Source: Solirubrobacterales bacterium
GTDB taxonomy: Bacteria; Actinomycetota; Thermoleophilia; Solirubrobacterales; 70-9
Direction: 5' to 3'
NCBI GenBank assembly: GCA_030152805.1
Contig: JASLIG010000034.1
Location: 1-14,067, forward strand
Length of the DNA: 14,067 bases
This document shows positions 1 through 5,866 of the stretch, one piece after another. The stretch's first letter is position 1; each line of letters starts with the position of its first letter. The notes beneath the pieces were generated by a model, which saw only the letters and a list, made by a program, of their open reading frames with translations, was not told where the DNA came from and did no database searches. A program made the translations under genes and the position numbers.

Positions 1-369
1 GGCCAAGCGACCTTCCCGACCTCGGTCTTCGTCTGCAAGCCCTTCGGCAAAGTCGTCATCTGCGGCGCCACCTCGGGCTTTCAACTCGACTTCGACGTGC
101 GCTACCTGTGGATGCGCCAGAAGCAGATCATCGGCTCGCACTTCGCCAACGCCTATGAGTGCATGCGCGCCAACCAGCTGATGGCCGAAGGCAAGGTGCG
201 ACCCGTGCTGTGGAGAACGATGGGCTTCGACGGCGTGCCCGAGGCGCACCAGCTGATGTACGAGAACGAGCACCTCGGCAAGATCTCGATCCTGGTCGGG
301 GCGGAGTCCGAGGACGAGGGCCGCGCGCCCGGCTGTCCGGGCGCGATTCGCGTTCGTGCGGGAGTCTGA
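1..369 (+). CDS. ccr: Crotonyl-CoA carboxylase/reductase, C-terminal part (5' end outside window)
   Basis: Open from base 1 to TGA at 367-369, giving 122 residues. The enzyme, a zinc-less member of the medium-chain dehydrogenase family, reductively carboxylates crotonyl-CoA to ethylmalonyl-CoA with NADPH and CO2. It serves the ethylmalonyl-CoA pathway or polyketide extender-unit supply. Visible are the end of the nucleotide-binding half (VFVCKPFGKVVICGATSG, fragment residues 9-26), the family block DVRYLWMRQKQIIGSHFAN (32-50) and the C-terminal stretch ending KISILVGAESEDEG. The His of GSHFAN (fragment residue 47) corresponds, from memory, to a CO2-binding histidine in the Kitasatospora enzyme. 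The last about 20 residues are an unalignable Gly/Arg/Pro-rich tail. A hydrolase gene starts three bases after the stop, so the two are probably co-transcribed. Family identity is confident; the pathway role cannot be judged from this fragment. Confidence 0.93.
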   Translation, partial: GQATFPTSVFVCKPFGKVVICGATSGFQLDFDVRYLWMRQKQIIGSHFANAYECMRANQLMAEGKVRPVLWRTMGFDGVPEAHQLMYENEHLGKISILVGAESEDEGRAPGCPGAIRVRAGV

Positions 370-372
370 GCG

Positions 373-1170
373 ATGATCCTCGCGACGCGAAAATGGGGTG
401 GCAGCAACGCCGGAAGCATCGTCTGCGTTCACGGCCTCACCCAGCACGGGGGCGTCTTTGCTGAGCTCGGTGAGCGGCTCGCGGCGCGCGGGCACTCCGT
501 CCACGCCGTCGACCTGCGCGGCCACGGCGACTCCGGGCGGGAGCCGCCCTGGGACACGGGCACACACGCCGCCGACCTGCTCGAGACCGCGGACGCCCTC
601 GGCATCGAGCGGGCGACCTGGATCGGCCACAGCTTCGGCGGTCGCGTCGCGGCTGCGCTCGCCGCGCGGGCCGGCGAGAGGGTCGAGCGACTGGCGCTGC
701 TCGACCCGGGCCTCGGCGTTTCCGCCGAGCGGGCGCTGCGCAGCGCCGAAATCGAACGACTCGACTGGAGCTTCGCCACTGTTGACGGCGCCCTCAACGC
801 CTTGCTCTCCGGCGACGCGGTCGTGGCTGCACCGCGCGACGTGGTGGCTGCGTTCGTCCGCGACGATCTGCGCGAGGGGCCGGACGGTCGCTTCCGCTTT
901 AGCTTCTCTCCCGCTGCGGCCGTCGTCGCCTGGAGCGAGATGGCCCTGCCCGTTCTGCCGCTGCCCAAGCTGCCCACCCTGCTGGTCCGGGCGGAGGTGT
1001 CGCTGGTCGATCCGGTGACGGACGGCCAGCGCTACCGTGAGGCGCTGGGCGACCTGCTCATCGAGGTCACGGTCCCCAACGGCCACAACGTGCTTTGGGA
1101 AGCGCCGGAGGAGACGCGCGCTGCGCTCGAGGAGTTCCTCGAGCGCGTGCCGGCGGACGCGGCTCCCTGA
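373..1170 (+). CDS. Alpha/beta-fold hydrolase
   Basis: 265 residues, an ordinary length for a single-domain alpha/beta hydrolase. The oxyanion-hole motif VHGLTQHGG lies at residues 19-27, a typical DLRGHGDSG at 47-55, and the nucleophile elbow GHSFGG at 85-90 makes Ser87 the nucleophile. His238 in NGHNVLWEAPEE is the likely catalytic base. Asp213 or Asp217, after the strand TLLVRAE, is the probable acid. No signal peptide is seen, so it should be cytosolic. The ATG lies three bases after the ccr stop. GGGAG at 360-364 inside the ccr end gives an eight-base spacing, supporting this start and translational linkage with ccr. Substrate is unknown; a thioesterase or ester hydrolase linked to the ccr pathway is only a guess. 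It runs tail-to-tail with the RTX gene, with 12 bases between stops and no obvious terminator. Confidence 0.9.
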   Translation: MILATRKWGGSNAGSIVCVHGLTQHGGVFAELGERLAARGHSVHAVDLRGHGDSGREPPWDTGTHAADLLETADALGIERATWIGHSFGGRVAAALAARAGERVERLALLDPGLGVSAERALRSAEIERLDWSFATVDGALNALLSGDAVVAAPRDVVAAFVRDDLREGPDGRFRFSFSPAAAVVAWSEMALPVLPLPKLPTLLVRAEVSLVDPVTDGQRYREALGDLLIEVTVPNGHNVLWEAPEETRAALEEFLERVPADAAP

Positions 1171-1182
1171 ACCGCGATCCAC

Positions 1183-1872
1183 TCAGCGCCGCGGCCCAGC
1201 CTCGCATTCGTGTGATTTTCCGCTCGTCGGCCCGCCGTCGCAGTAGTCGGAGCCGCCGCCGCCGTAGAGCCGGTCGTCGCCGCCGCCGCCGTAGAGGCGA
1301 TCTTCGCCGCCTTCGCCGTGGCAGCCGTCCTGGCCGTCGCCCATCATGCAGATGTCCTCGCCCGGGCCACCCCAGCAGCCGTCGCTGCCGGCGCCGGTCT
1401 TGCAGTAGTCGTCGCCGGCTCCACCGACGCAGTCGGTGTTGACCGGCGCCGAGACGCAGACGTCGTTGCCGCCTTCGCCGATGCAGCGATTGCGCGCCGT
1501 GCCCTGCGGGTAGCAGGTGTCGCGCTCGCCGCCACCGATCAGCTTGTCGGAGCCGGCGCCGAGGTAGGCGACGAGCGGCAGCGGCAGTCGCTCCAGCACC
1601 TCGACCTTATCGTCGCCCGGGCCGGTGTCGACCTCGATCGTGCCGATGCCGGCAAGCGGACAGCTCGCCGCGCCGCGTCCGCGCGTAAAGCGGCAGCCGC
1701 TCGCGGCTTCCATCGGGCCGGTGACGGAGAGCTCGGAGCCGCTGAGGCCGAGGCGAAGGTGGGTGCCCGCGGCGGCGCCCTGGATCACGATCCGTCCCTC
1801 CGGGATGGCGGGACCCGCCGGGATGAGGCTGCAAGCCGCCGCCGCGGCGAGGATCGACGCTACCCGGCGCAC
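1183..1872 (-). CDS. Secreted RTX-like calcium-binding repeat protein with in-register cysteines
   Basis: 229 residues from a GTG start four bases after the stop of the STAS gene upstream. The N-terminus looks like a signal peptide (MRRVASILAAAAACSLIPAG). Residues about 25-80 form a beta-type region with Cys60 and Cys71. From residue 82 onward the protein is built of RTX nonapeptides of type GGxGxDxLx, for example 103-111, 112-120 and nine consecutive units at 131-211, with two degenerate units. RTX repeats normally fold as a calcium-binding beta-roll outside the cell. Unusually, the hydrophobic position of the repeat is Cys at 130, 139, 148, 157, 166, 175, 184 and 211. Localisation is inferred as secreted or surface-bound. 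The C-terminus (HECEAGPRR) shows no anchor. As last gene of the regulator run it may be its output. Family is confident; function is unknown. Confidence 0.85.
   Translation of the reverse strand: MRRVASILAAAAACSLIPAGPAIPEGRIVIQGAAAGTHLRLGLSGSELSVTGPMEAASGCRFTRGRGAASCPLAGIGTIEVDTGPGDDKVEVLERLPLPLVAYLGAGSDKLIGGGERDTCYPQGTARNRCIGEGGNDVCVSAPVNTDCVGGAGDDYCKTGAGSDGCWGGPGEDICMMGDGQDGCHGEGGEDRLYGGGGDDRLYGGGGSDYCDGGPTSGKSHECEAGPRR
1240..1629 (-). repeat. RTX-type nonapeptide coding repeats
   Basis: This part encodes residues 82-211 of the RTX-like protein. Units can be read as nine-residue blocks such as VGGAGDDYC, KTGAGSDGC, WGGPGEDIC, MMGDGQDGC, HGEGGEDRL and YGGGGDDRL. The DNA is correspondingly repetitive and GGC-rich in 27-base periods. 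A non-repeat insert (residues 91-102) separates the first unit from the second. The unit at 121-130 is ten residues long and, with 140-148, lacks the glycine pattern. Confidence 0.85.
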
Positions 1873-1876
1873 GGCC

Positions 1877-2227
1877 TCAGGAGCTCAGCCGGGCGAGCGC
1901 CTCGCCCCGGCTCGGATGCGTCGGGATCGTTTCCTCGAGGCCGGTGATGTCGAGCACTCGCTTGACCTGGGCGCTGAGGCCGCAGATCGCGAAGCGGCCG
2001 TTGGATCCCAGCTCCTGCCAGGAGCGGACGATCAGTGCGATCCCGGTCGAGTCGATGAATTCGCAGCGGCTGAGATCGATCAGGAGCGGCGCCTTCGCCG
2101 TCTTTGCCGGGCCCTCGAGCTCGCGCTCGAGATCGGCGGCGGTGTTCATGTCCAGCTCGCCCTCGACCGTGACGACGAAGACGCCGTCCTCCTGCTCGCT
2201 GTGAACTTTGAACGGCGCAGGGCTCAA
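1877..2227 (-). CDS. STAS-domain protein, anti-sigma-factor-antagonist type
   Basis: 116 residues from a proposed TTG start at 2227. The frame is open much further upstream, but that part overlaps the winged-helix-like gene in another frame and reads as low-complexity Ser/Ala/Thr. No ATG or GTG lies between the upstream stop at 2250 and the STAS domain; the first in-frame ATG (residue 27) would cut the domain. The product matches SpoIIAA/RsbV-type STAS domains: a strand VFVVTVEGELDMNTA at 16-30, LLIDLSRCEFIDSTG at 48-62, then a long helix. Ser60 in the DSTG loop is at the position that partner anti-sigma kinases phosphorylate in this family, so a partner-switch role is plausible. No RsbW-type kinase or sigma factor is in the window. 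The gene sits 22 bases after the winged-helix-like gene and four bases before the RTX gene. Family call is strong; the start is tentative. Confidence 0.88.
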   Translation of the reverse strand: MSPAPFKVHSEQEDGVFVVTVEGELDMNTAADLERELEGPAKTAKAPLLIDLSRCEFIDSTGIALIVRSWQELGSNGRFAICGLSAQVKRVLDITGLEETIPTHPSRGEALARLSS

Positions 2228-2249
2228 CTCGGCAGCGATGCTAGCGGAG

Positions 2250-2522
2250 CTATTCGCCGAGGAGCTGGTCGAAGCGGAGTGCGGCGCGGCTGGCCAGGAC
2301 CAGCGAGTCGCTGCGGTGCAGCAGGCCGTAGCCGACGAGGTCCCGCACCGCCCGCTCAACCGCGTCGCGCCCGGCGAAGGCATCCTCCTCGCCGCCCAGC
2401 TCCCGGCTCAGGTCCTCGATCGTGACCGGACTGGGGTGGAGGAAAAGCACGTGCTGGAGGACCGCCGACTCGGCGGCTCTGTCCTCCTCGCTGGTCCTGC
2501 GAATTTCCTCCCGATCGCCCAC
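2250..2522 (-). CDS. Small winged-helix-like protein
   Basis: 90 residues from GTG at 2522, 21 bases after the ArsR-type gene. A short AGG precedes the start. The sequence has a helix (residues about 13-28), then VTIEDLSRELGG, ending in AVERAVRDLVGYGLLHRSDSLVLASRAALRFDQLL. The order helix, turn, helix, then a GYGLLHRSDSLVLASR beta-hairpin wing is what small winged-helix proteins show, so DNA binding or protein interaction is likely. No ligand-binding domain, membrane segment or cysteine is present. It lies between an ArsR-type regulator and a STAS protein in one tight run, suggesting a regulatory partner of one of them. I recall similar short wing-helix proteins being frequent in Thermoleophilia, but I cannot confirm an orthologue. 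Existence of the gene is well supported by the composition of its product and the spacing; function is inferred. Confidence 0.75.
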   Translation of the reverse strand: MGDREEIRRTSEEDRAAESAVLQHVLFLHPSPVTIEDLSRELGGEEDAFAGRDAVERAVRDLVGYGLLHRSDSLVLASRAALRFDQLLGE

Positions 2523-2543
2523 AGCCTGCCTATAAGAGCGCCG

Positions 2544-2879
2544 TCAGCCTTTCTCTTCCCCTCGCGAGCGGCCTTTGGGACGGGGTTCTTTGCTCGCCTC
2601 GAGCGCCGCCAGCGCCCAGTTCGCCTTGACCACCGGTCGGTAGAAGTGCTGGGTCGTGCCGCGGATCTGGCGCGTTCGCACCAGCTCGATCGCTTCGCAT
2701 TCGGCGAGCACGCGGACGTGGTAGCTGAGTGCGCTCAGCGGCTGTCTTAGCCGAGCGGACAGCTCGCGCGGGCTGGCCTCGCCGCCGTCGTCGAGCATCC
2801 GCCGCAGGATCTGCCGCCGCATCGGGTGGCCGAGGGCGTTGAAGAGGTCGCTGCTTTTCGGGTTCTCTCCCGTCGTCAT
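2544..2879 (-). CDS. ArsR-family winged-helix transcriptional regulator
   Basis: 111 residues from ATG at 2879. A TTG in frame at 2900 would add seven residues, but a good -10 element (2889-2894) lies downstream of it, so the ATG is preferred. The product opens with SSDLFNALGHPMRRQILRRML (residues 9-29), then SPRELSARLRQPLSALSYHVRVLAECEAIELV (36-67) holding the helix-turn-helix with its recognition helix near 48-60, and a wing TRQIRGTTQHFYRP (69-82). This is the classic ArsR/SmtB layout. The metal-binding ELCVCDL motif is absent and only one Cys (61) exists, so metal sensing is unlikely. The C-terminal tail is Lys/Arg/Glu-rich. It is the first gene of a run with a winged-helix-like protein, STAS protein and RTX protein, and it probably autoregulates through the palindrome in its promoter. 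Confidence 0.9.
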   Translation of the reverse strand: MTTGENPKSSDLFNALGHPMRRQILRRMLDDGGEASPRELSARLRQPLSALSYHVRVLAECEAIELVRTRQIRGTTQHFYRPVVKANWALAALEASKEPRPKGRSRGEEKG

Positions 2880-2888
2880 GTGCCGAGC

Positions 2889-2932
2889 AATATAGAGCAA
2901 ACGAAATCTATTGTCTGGCAGACGATCTATTG
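2889..2932 (-). promoter_or_regulatory. Promoter and candidate operator of the ArsR-type gene
   Basis: On the minus strand a -35-like CAGACA (2912-2917) and a -10-like TATATT (2889-2894) are separated by 17 bases. A start of transcription about seven bases on would be near 2882, only a few bases before the ATG, so the mRNA would be almost leaderless. The -35 overlaps the dyad GTCTG-G-CAGAC (plus-strand 2913-2923). The plus-strand octamer ATCTATTG occurs at 2906-2913 and again at 2925-2932, 19 bases apart. This layout fits operator-controlled autoregulation. It is read from sequence only. Confidence 0.5.
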
Positions 2933-2941
2933 CGCAGTCGA

Positions 2942-4837
2942 CTATGCGTCCTCGCGGACGCCGCCCATTTCGGTGAAGACGGCCGTGACGCCGCCGTCCG
3001 CGCGCCTCTCGTCGGCGATCACGTGGGAGACGGCGTTGATCAGGGCGAGGTGGGTGAAGGCCTGGGGGAAGTTGCCGAGGTGGCGGCCGCTGCGCGGCTC
3101 GAGCTCCTCGGCGAAGAGGTCCAGCCAGCCGGCCGACTCGAGCAGCCGCTCGCAGAGCTCGCGCGCCCGCGCCCGCTCGCCGATCTCAGAGAGCGCCGAG
3201 ACCAGCCAGAAGGAGCAGATCAGGAAGGTTCCCTCCTCGCCGCTTAGCCCGTCGTCGGTCTCCTCGACCTTGTAGCGGAGGACGAGTCCATGTCGGGTCA
3301 GATCGGCGGCGATCGCCTCGACCGTGGCGTGCACGCGCGGATCGCCGGGCGGCAGGAAGCGCAGCAGCGGGATCAGCAGGGTCGAGGCGTCGAGCGCGTC
3401 GGTGTCGTAGTGCTGGCGGAAGACGCCGTCGCGCACGCCGCGCTCGAGGATCTCCTCGCGCATCTCCCTCGCCTTGTGTTCCCATTCGTCGGCTAGCTCG
3501 TCAATGCCGAAGCTGCGGGCGAGGCGGGCGCCGCGGTCGACCGCGACCCAGATCATCAGCTTCGAGGAAACGTAGTGCTGGGGCTCGCCGCGCGACTCCC
3601 AAATGCCCTGGTCGGGATGCGACCAGGCCTCGATCGCCGCTTCCACCTGGTAGCGGATCAGCTGTCGGTCGGTCGGCGTGCCGCTGCCGCGCAGCGCCTT
3701 CTCGTGCAGGTAGATCGAGTCGAGCAGGGCGCCCCAGACGTCGTTCTGGCGTTGGTCGTAGGCGCCGTTGCCGATCCGCACCGGCCGTGCCCCGCCGTAG
3801 CCGCTGAGGTGGTCGAGCGTGCTCTCGGTCAGCTTTCGCTCGCCGCCGATCCCGTACATGATCTGCAGGCCGGGGTCTTCCTTGCAGACTTCGATGATGA
3901 AGCGCATGAAGTCGCGCGCCTCTTGGTCGAAGCCGAGCGTGTGCAGTGCCCAGAGACTGAAGGTGGAGTCGCGGATCCAGCTGTAGCGGTAGTCCCAGTT
4001 GCGTTCGCCGCCGGGCGTCTCCGGCAGCGACGTGGTCGGGGCGGCGATGATCGCCCCGCTCGGCGTGTAGGTGAGCCCCTTCAGCACCAGCGCCGAGCGC
4101 TGCAGGTGGATGCGCCAGGGGTGATCGGGGAATTCGCCGGCGCGCAGCCAGTTGCGCCAGAACTCTTCGGTCGAGTCGAGCCGCTCCAGCGCCTCGGGGG
4201 CGCTGCGTGGGCCGCCCAGGTCGCTGTCCCCCCAGGTGATCGCGCAGAAGCCGCTCTCGTCCTCGCGCAGGCGCAACTTGCCGCGCGCCACGCCGTCCTC
4301 GATCGTCAGCTCCATATCGCTGGTCAAACACAGCTCGTTCCCGTCCGCGGCCCGGGCCAACGCTTCGCCCAGCTCGCCGCCGCTCCACTCGGCCGGCTCG
4401 GCGCCGTAGGCAAAGCGAGGGGCGCACTCCATCTCCATCTCGACCTCGCCGTCGACGCAGGTCATCAGGCGCAGCAGCGAGCGATCCGACTCGTGCGCGG
4501 TCCGCGGCCTGCTGCCCCTACCGTCCTCCGGCACCCACTCGGCGATCGAGAGCAGGTCGTGGGTGACGACCCAACCCGTGTCGGTCACCCAGGTCGTCTC
4601 GATCACCAGGGTTCCGGGCTCGTAGCGTCGGCTGATCGGCACGATCACGCCACGCGGCGCGACCTTGAAGTGGCCGCCTTCGCGGTCGAGCAGGGCGGCA
4701 AAGGCGCTCGGCGAGTCGAAGCGCGGCAGGCAGAGCCACTCGACCGAGCCGTCGTAGGAGACGAGGGCGCTGGTGTGACAGTCGGAGAGGAATCCGTAGG
4801 CGCCGATCGGCGGGAAGCGGTCGTCAGCGGCACTCAC
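2942..4837 (-). CDS. GH15-family glucoamylase/trehalase-type glycoside hydrolase
   Basis: 631 residues from GTG at 4837. The N-terminal trehalase-like beta domain starts with PPIGAYGFLSDCHTSALVS (9-27) and GSVEWLCLPRFDSPSAFAALLD (30-51). The (alpha/alpha)6 catalytic domain contains ERNWDYRYSWIRDSTF (278-293), LTESTLDHLSGYGGARPVRIGN (336-357) and QRQNDVWGALLDSIYL (362-377). Glu414 in DQGIWESRG is the probable general acid and Glu535 in SGEEGTFLICSFW the probable base. GH15 enzymes of this length in actinobacteria hydrolyse alpha-glucosidic bonds of maltodextrins or, in the mycobacterial branch, trehalose; I cannot decide between these. No signal peptide is seen, so it is cytosolic. The start sits 20 bases from the divergent ctaG start. 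The ArsR-type gene follows on the same strand after 62 bases. The full length shows no disruption. Confidence 0.92.
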   Translation of the reverse strand: MSAADDRFPPIGAYGFLSDCHTSALVSYDGSVEWLCLPRFDSPSAFAALLDREGGHFKVAPRGVIVPISRRYEPGTLVIETTWVTDTGWVVTHDLLSIAEWVPEDGRGSRPRTAHESDRSLLRLMTCVDGEVEMEMECAPRFAYGAEPAEWSGGELGEALARAADGNELCLTSDMELTIEDGVARGKLRLREDESGFCAITWGDSDLGGPRSAPEALERLDSTEEFWRNWLRAGEFPDHPWRIHLQRSALVLKGLTYTPSGAIIAAPTTSLPETPGGERNWDYRYSWIRDSTFSLWALHTLGFDQEARDFMRFIIEVCKEDPGLQIMYGIGGERKLTESTLDHLSGYGGARPVRIGNGAYDQRQNDVWGALLDSIYLHEKALRGSGTPTDRQLIRYQVEAAIEAWSHPDQGIWESRGEPQHYVSSKLMIWVAVDRGARLARSFGIDELADEWEHKAREMREEILERGVRDGVFRQHYDTDALDASTLLIPLLRFLPPGDPRVHATVEAIAADLTRHGLVLRYKVEETDDGLSGEEGTFLICSFWLVSALSEIGERARARELCERLLESAGWLDLFAEELEPRSGRHLGNFPQAFTHLALINAVSHVIADERRADGGVTAVFTEMGGVREDA

Positions 4838-4860
4838 GGCCGTGCCAAGCTACCACCGTG
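4835..4860. promoter_or_regulatory. 20-base divergent junction between the GH15 gene and ctaG
   Basis: The minus-strand GTG (4835-4837) and the plus-strand GTG (4858-4860) face away from each other with only 20 bases between them. No clear SD precedes either. The palindrome CACGGCCGTG at 4835-4844 covers the GH15 start codon. Core promoters must lie partly inside the opposing gene, or the genes are leaderless or start further in. I could not define a -35/-10 pair. Confidence 0.35.
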
Positions 4861-5754
4861 AGCCCGCTCCTTGCCCACGTCTCCGGGGCCTTCGCGCCGC
4901 TCGAGGTCTTCCCGATCACGATCGCCGGCGTGCTCTACTGGGGCAGGGCGCGGACGCTCTCCTGGGACGGCCGCCCGCTGCCGCTCTGGCGCCAGCTCTG
5001 CTTCGGCAGCGGCCTCGCCCTGATCGCGATCGCCCTTTTCAGCCCGATCGGCCACATCGCCGAGGAGCTGGTGATCGCCCACATGGCCGAGCACCTCTTG
5101 ATCGGCGACCTCGCCTCGCTGCTGCTCGTCCTCGGCCTCACCCGCTCGCTGCTGCAGCCGATCCTGGCGATACGCGTCTTCGACCGCCTGCAGGTGCTCA
5201 CCCACCCGGCGGTGGCGCTGCCGCTCTGGGCGCTCAACTTCTACCTCTGGCACGTGCCGGCGCTGTACGACGCCGCCTATGGGACCGCGCCCGTGCACGC
5301 GCTCGAGCACGCCTGCTTCCTCTTCTTCGGCTGCCTGATGTGGATGCCGGTCTTCGGGCCGCTGCCGAAGCCGGAGTGGTTCACGGCCGGCTGGAAGGTC
5401 GGCTACGTGATCGCCGTGCGCTTCGCCGGCGCCGTGCTCGGCAACGTGCTGATGTGGTCGGGCTCGGTGCTCTACCCGATCTACACGCCGGGCGAGCGCT
5501 ACTGGGGGATCTCGGCGATGGGGGACCAGAGCACGGCGGGCGCGATCATGATGGTCGAGGGCACCTTCCTCGCCCTCGGCGTGCTCGCCTGGATCTTCAT
5601 CGAGGTCGCCCGCGAAGGCAGCGAGAAGCAGCGGCTGCTCGACCTCGCCGAGGCGCGCGGCTTCGCCCTCGACGAGCGCCGCGCCCAGCGCGCCGTTGCC
5701 GCCGGCCATGCGGCGCGGCTGGAGGAACGGATCGTGAGCGGTGACCGTGTTTAG
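4858..5754 (+). CDS. ctaG: CtaG-type cytochrome c oxidase assembly protein
   Basis: 298 residues from GTG. Seven hydrophobic segments at about 13-29, 44-64, 73-97, 116-134, 147-166, 183-207 and 227-251 make it an integral membrane protein. Family-typical histidines occur in IAHMAEHLLIGD (His75, His79), NFYLWHVPALYD (His132) and VHALEHACF (His147, His151), with LMWSGSVLYPIYTPGERYWG in the loop after helix six. This matches the caa3_CtaG family, known in Bacillus to be needed for active caa3 oxidase, probably in copper handling for the CuB site. A charged cytoplasmic tail of about 45 residues follows the last helix. No oxidase subunit genes are in the window. The end overlaps a 41-codon ORF that in turn overlaps tig, suggesting one transcript. 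The start could be a few codons in; no good SD decides it. Confidence 0.87.
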   Translation: MSPLLAHVSGAFAPLEVFPITIAGVLYWGRARTLSWDGRPLPLWRQLCFGSGLALIAIALFSPIGHIAEELVIAHMAEHLLIGDLASLLLVLGLTRSLLQPILAIRVFDRLQVLTHPAVALPLWALNFYLWHVPALYDAAYGTAPVHALEHACFLFFGCLMWMPVFGPLPKPEWFTAGWKVGYVIAVRFAGAVLGNVLMWSGSVLYPIYTPGERYWGISAMGDQSTAGAIMMVEGTFLALGVLAWIFIEVAREGSEKQRLLDLAEARGFALDERRAQRAVAAGHAARLEERIVSGDRV

Positions 5755-5866
5755 GGCCTGGCTCGTCACGGGGCCGGTGGGTCGCGGTCTCGCCTTCGCG
5801 ATCGACTTCGCCGTCGCGCTGCGCACCATGCTTTCGCAGCGGCTAGGGTCTCGCGCTCCGCGATGA
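5741..5866 (+). CDS. Small 41-residue ORF bridging ctaG and tig
   Basis: GTG at 5741 lies inside the ctaG end (14-base overlap), and the TGA at 5864-5866 forms an ATGA overlap with the tig ATG at 5863. A second GTG at 5747 would give an ORF two residues shorter. The peptide begins TVFRAWLVTGPVGRGLAF, then AIDFAVALRTMLSQRLG and a basic end SRAPR. It has a turn-like TGPVGR followed by one short amphipathic or hydrophobic helix (about residues 16-31), consistent with a membrane-associated small protein. GGAGGA at 5721-5726 is 14 bases from the GTG, longer than ideal. The double overlap fills what would otherwise be a 108-base gap and is the main reason to believe it. I do not recognise a named family; translation is unproven. 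Confidence 0.5.
   Translation: MTVFRAWLVTGPVGRGLAFAIDFAVALRTMLSQRLGSRAPR

Noticed and set aside
2228..2383. N-terminal extension of the STAS protein (open frame up to 2383)
   Set aside because: It overlaps the winged-helix-like gene in another frame and reads as Ser/Ala/Thr-rich noise; STAS proteins of this type are about 110-120 residues.
2880..2900. TTG at 2900 as start of the ArsR-type protein
   Set aside because: The predicted -10 and transcript start lie downstream of it, and the ATG at 2879 gives a normal ArsR N-terminus.
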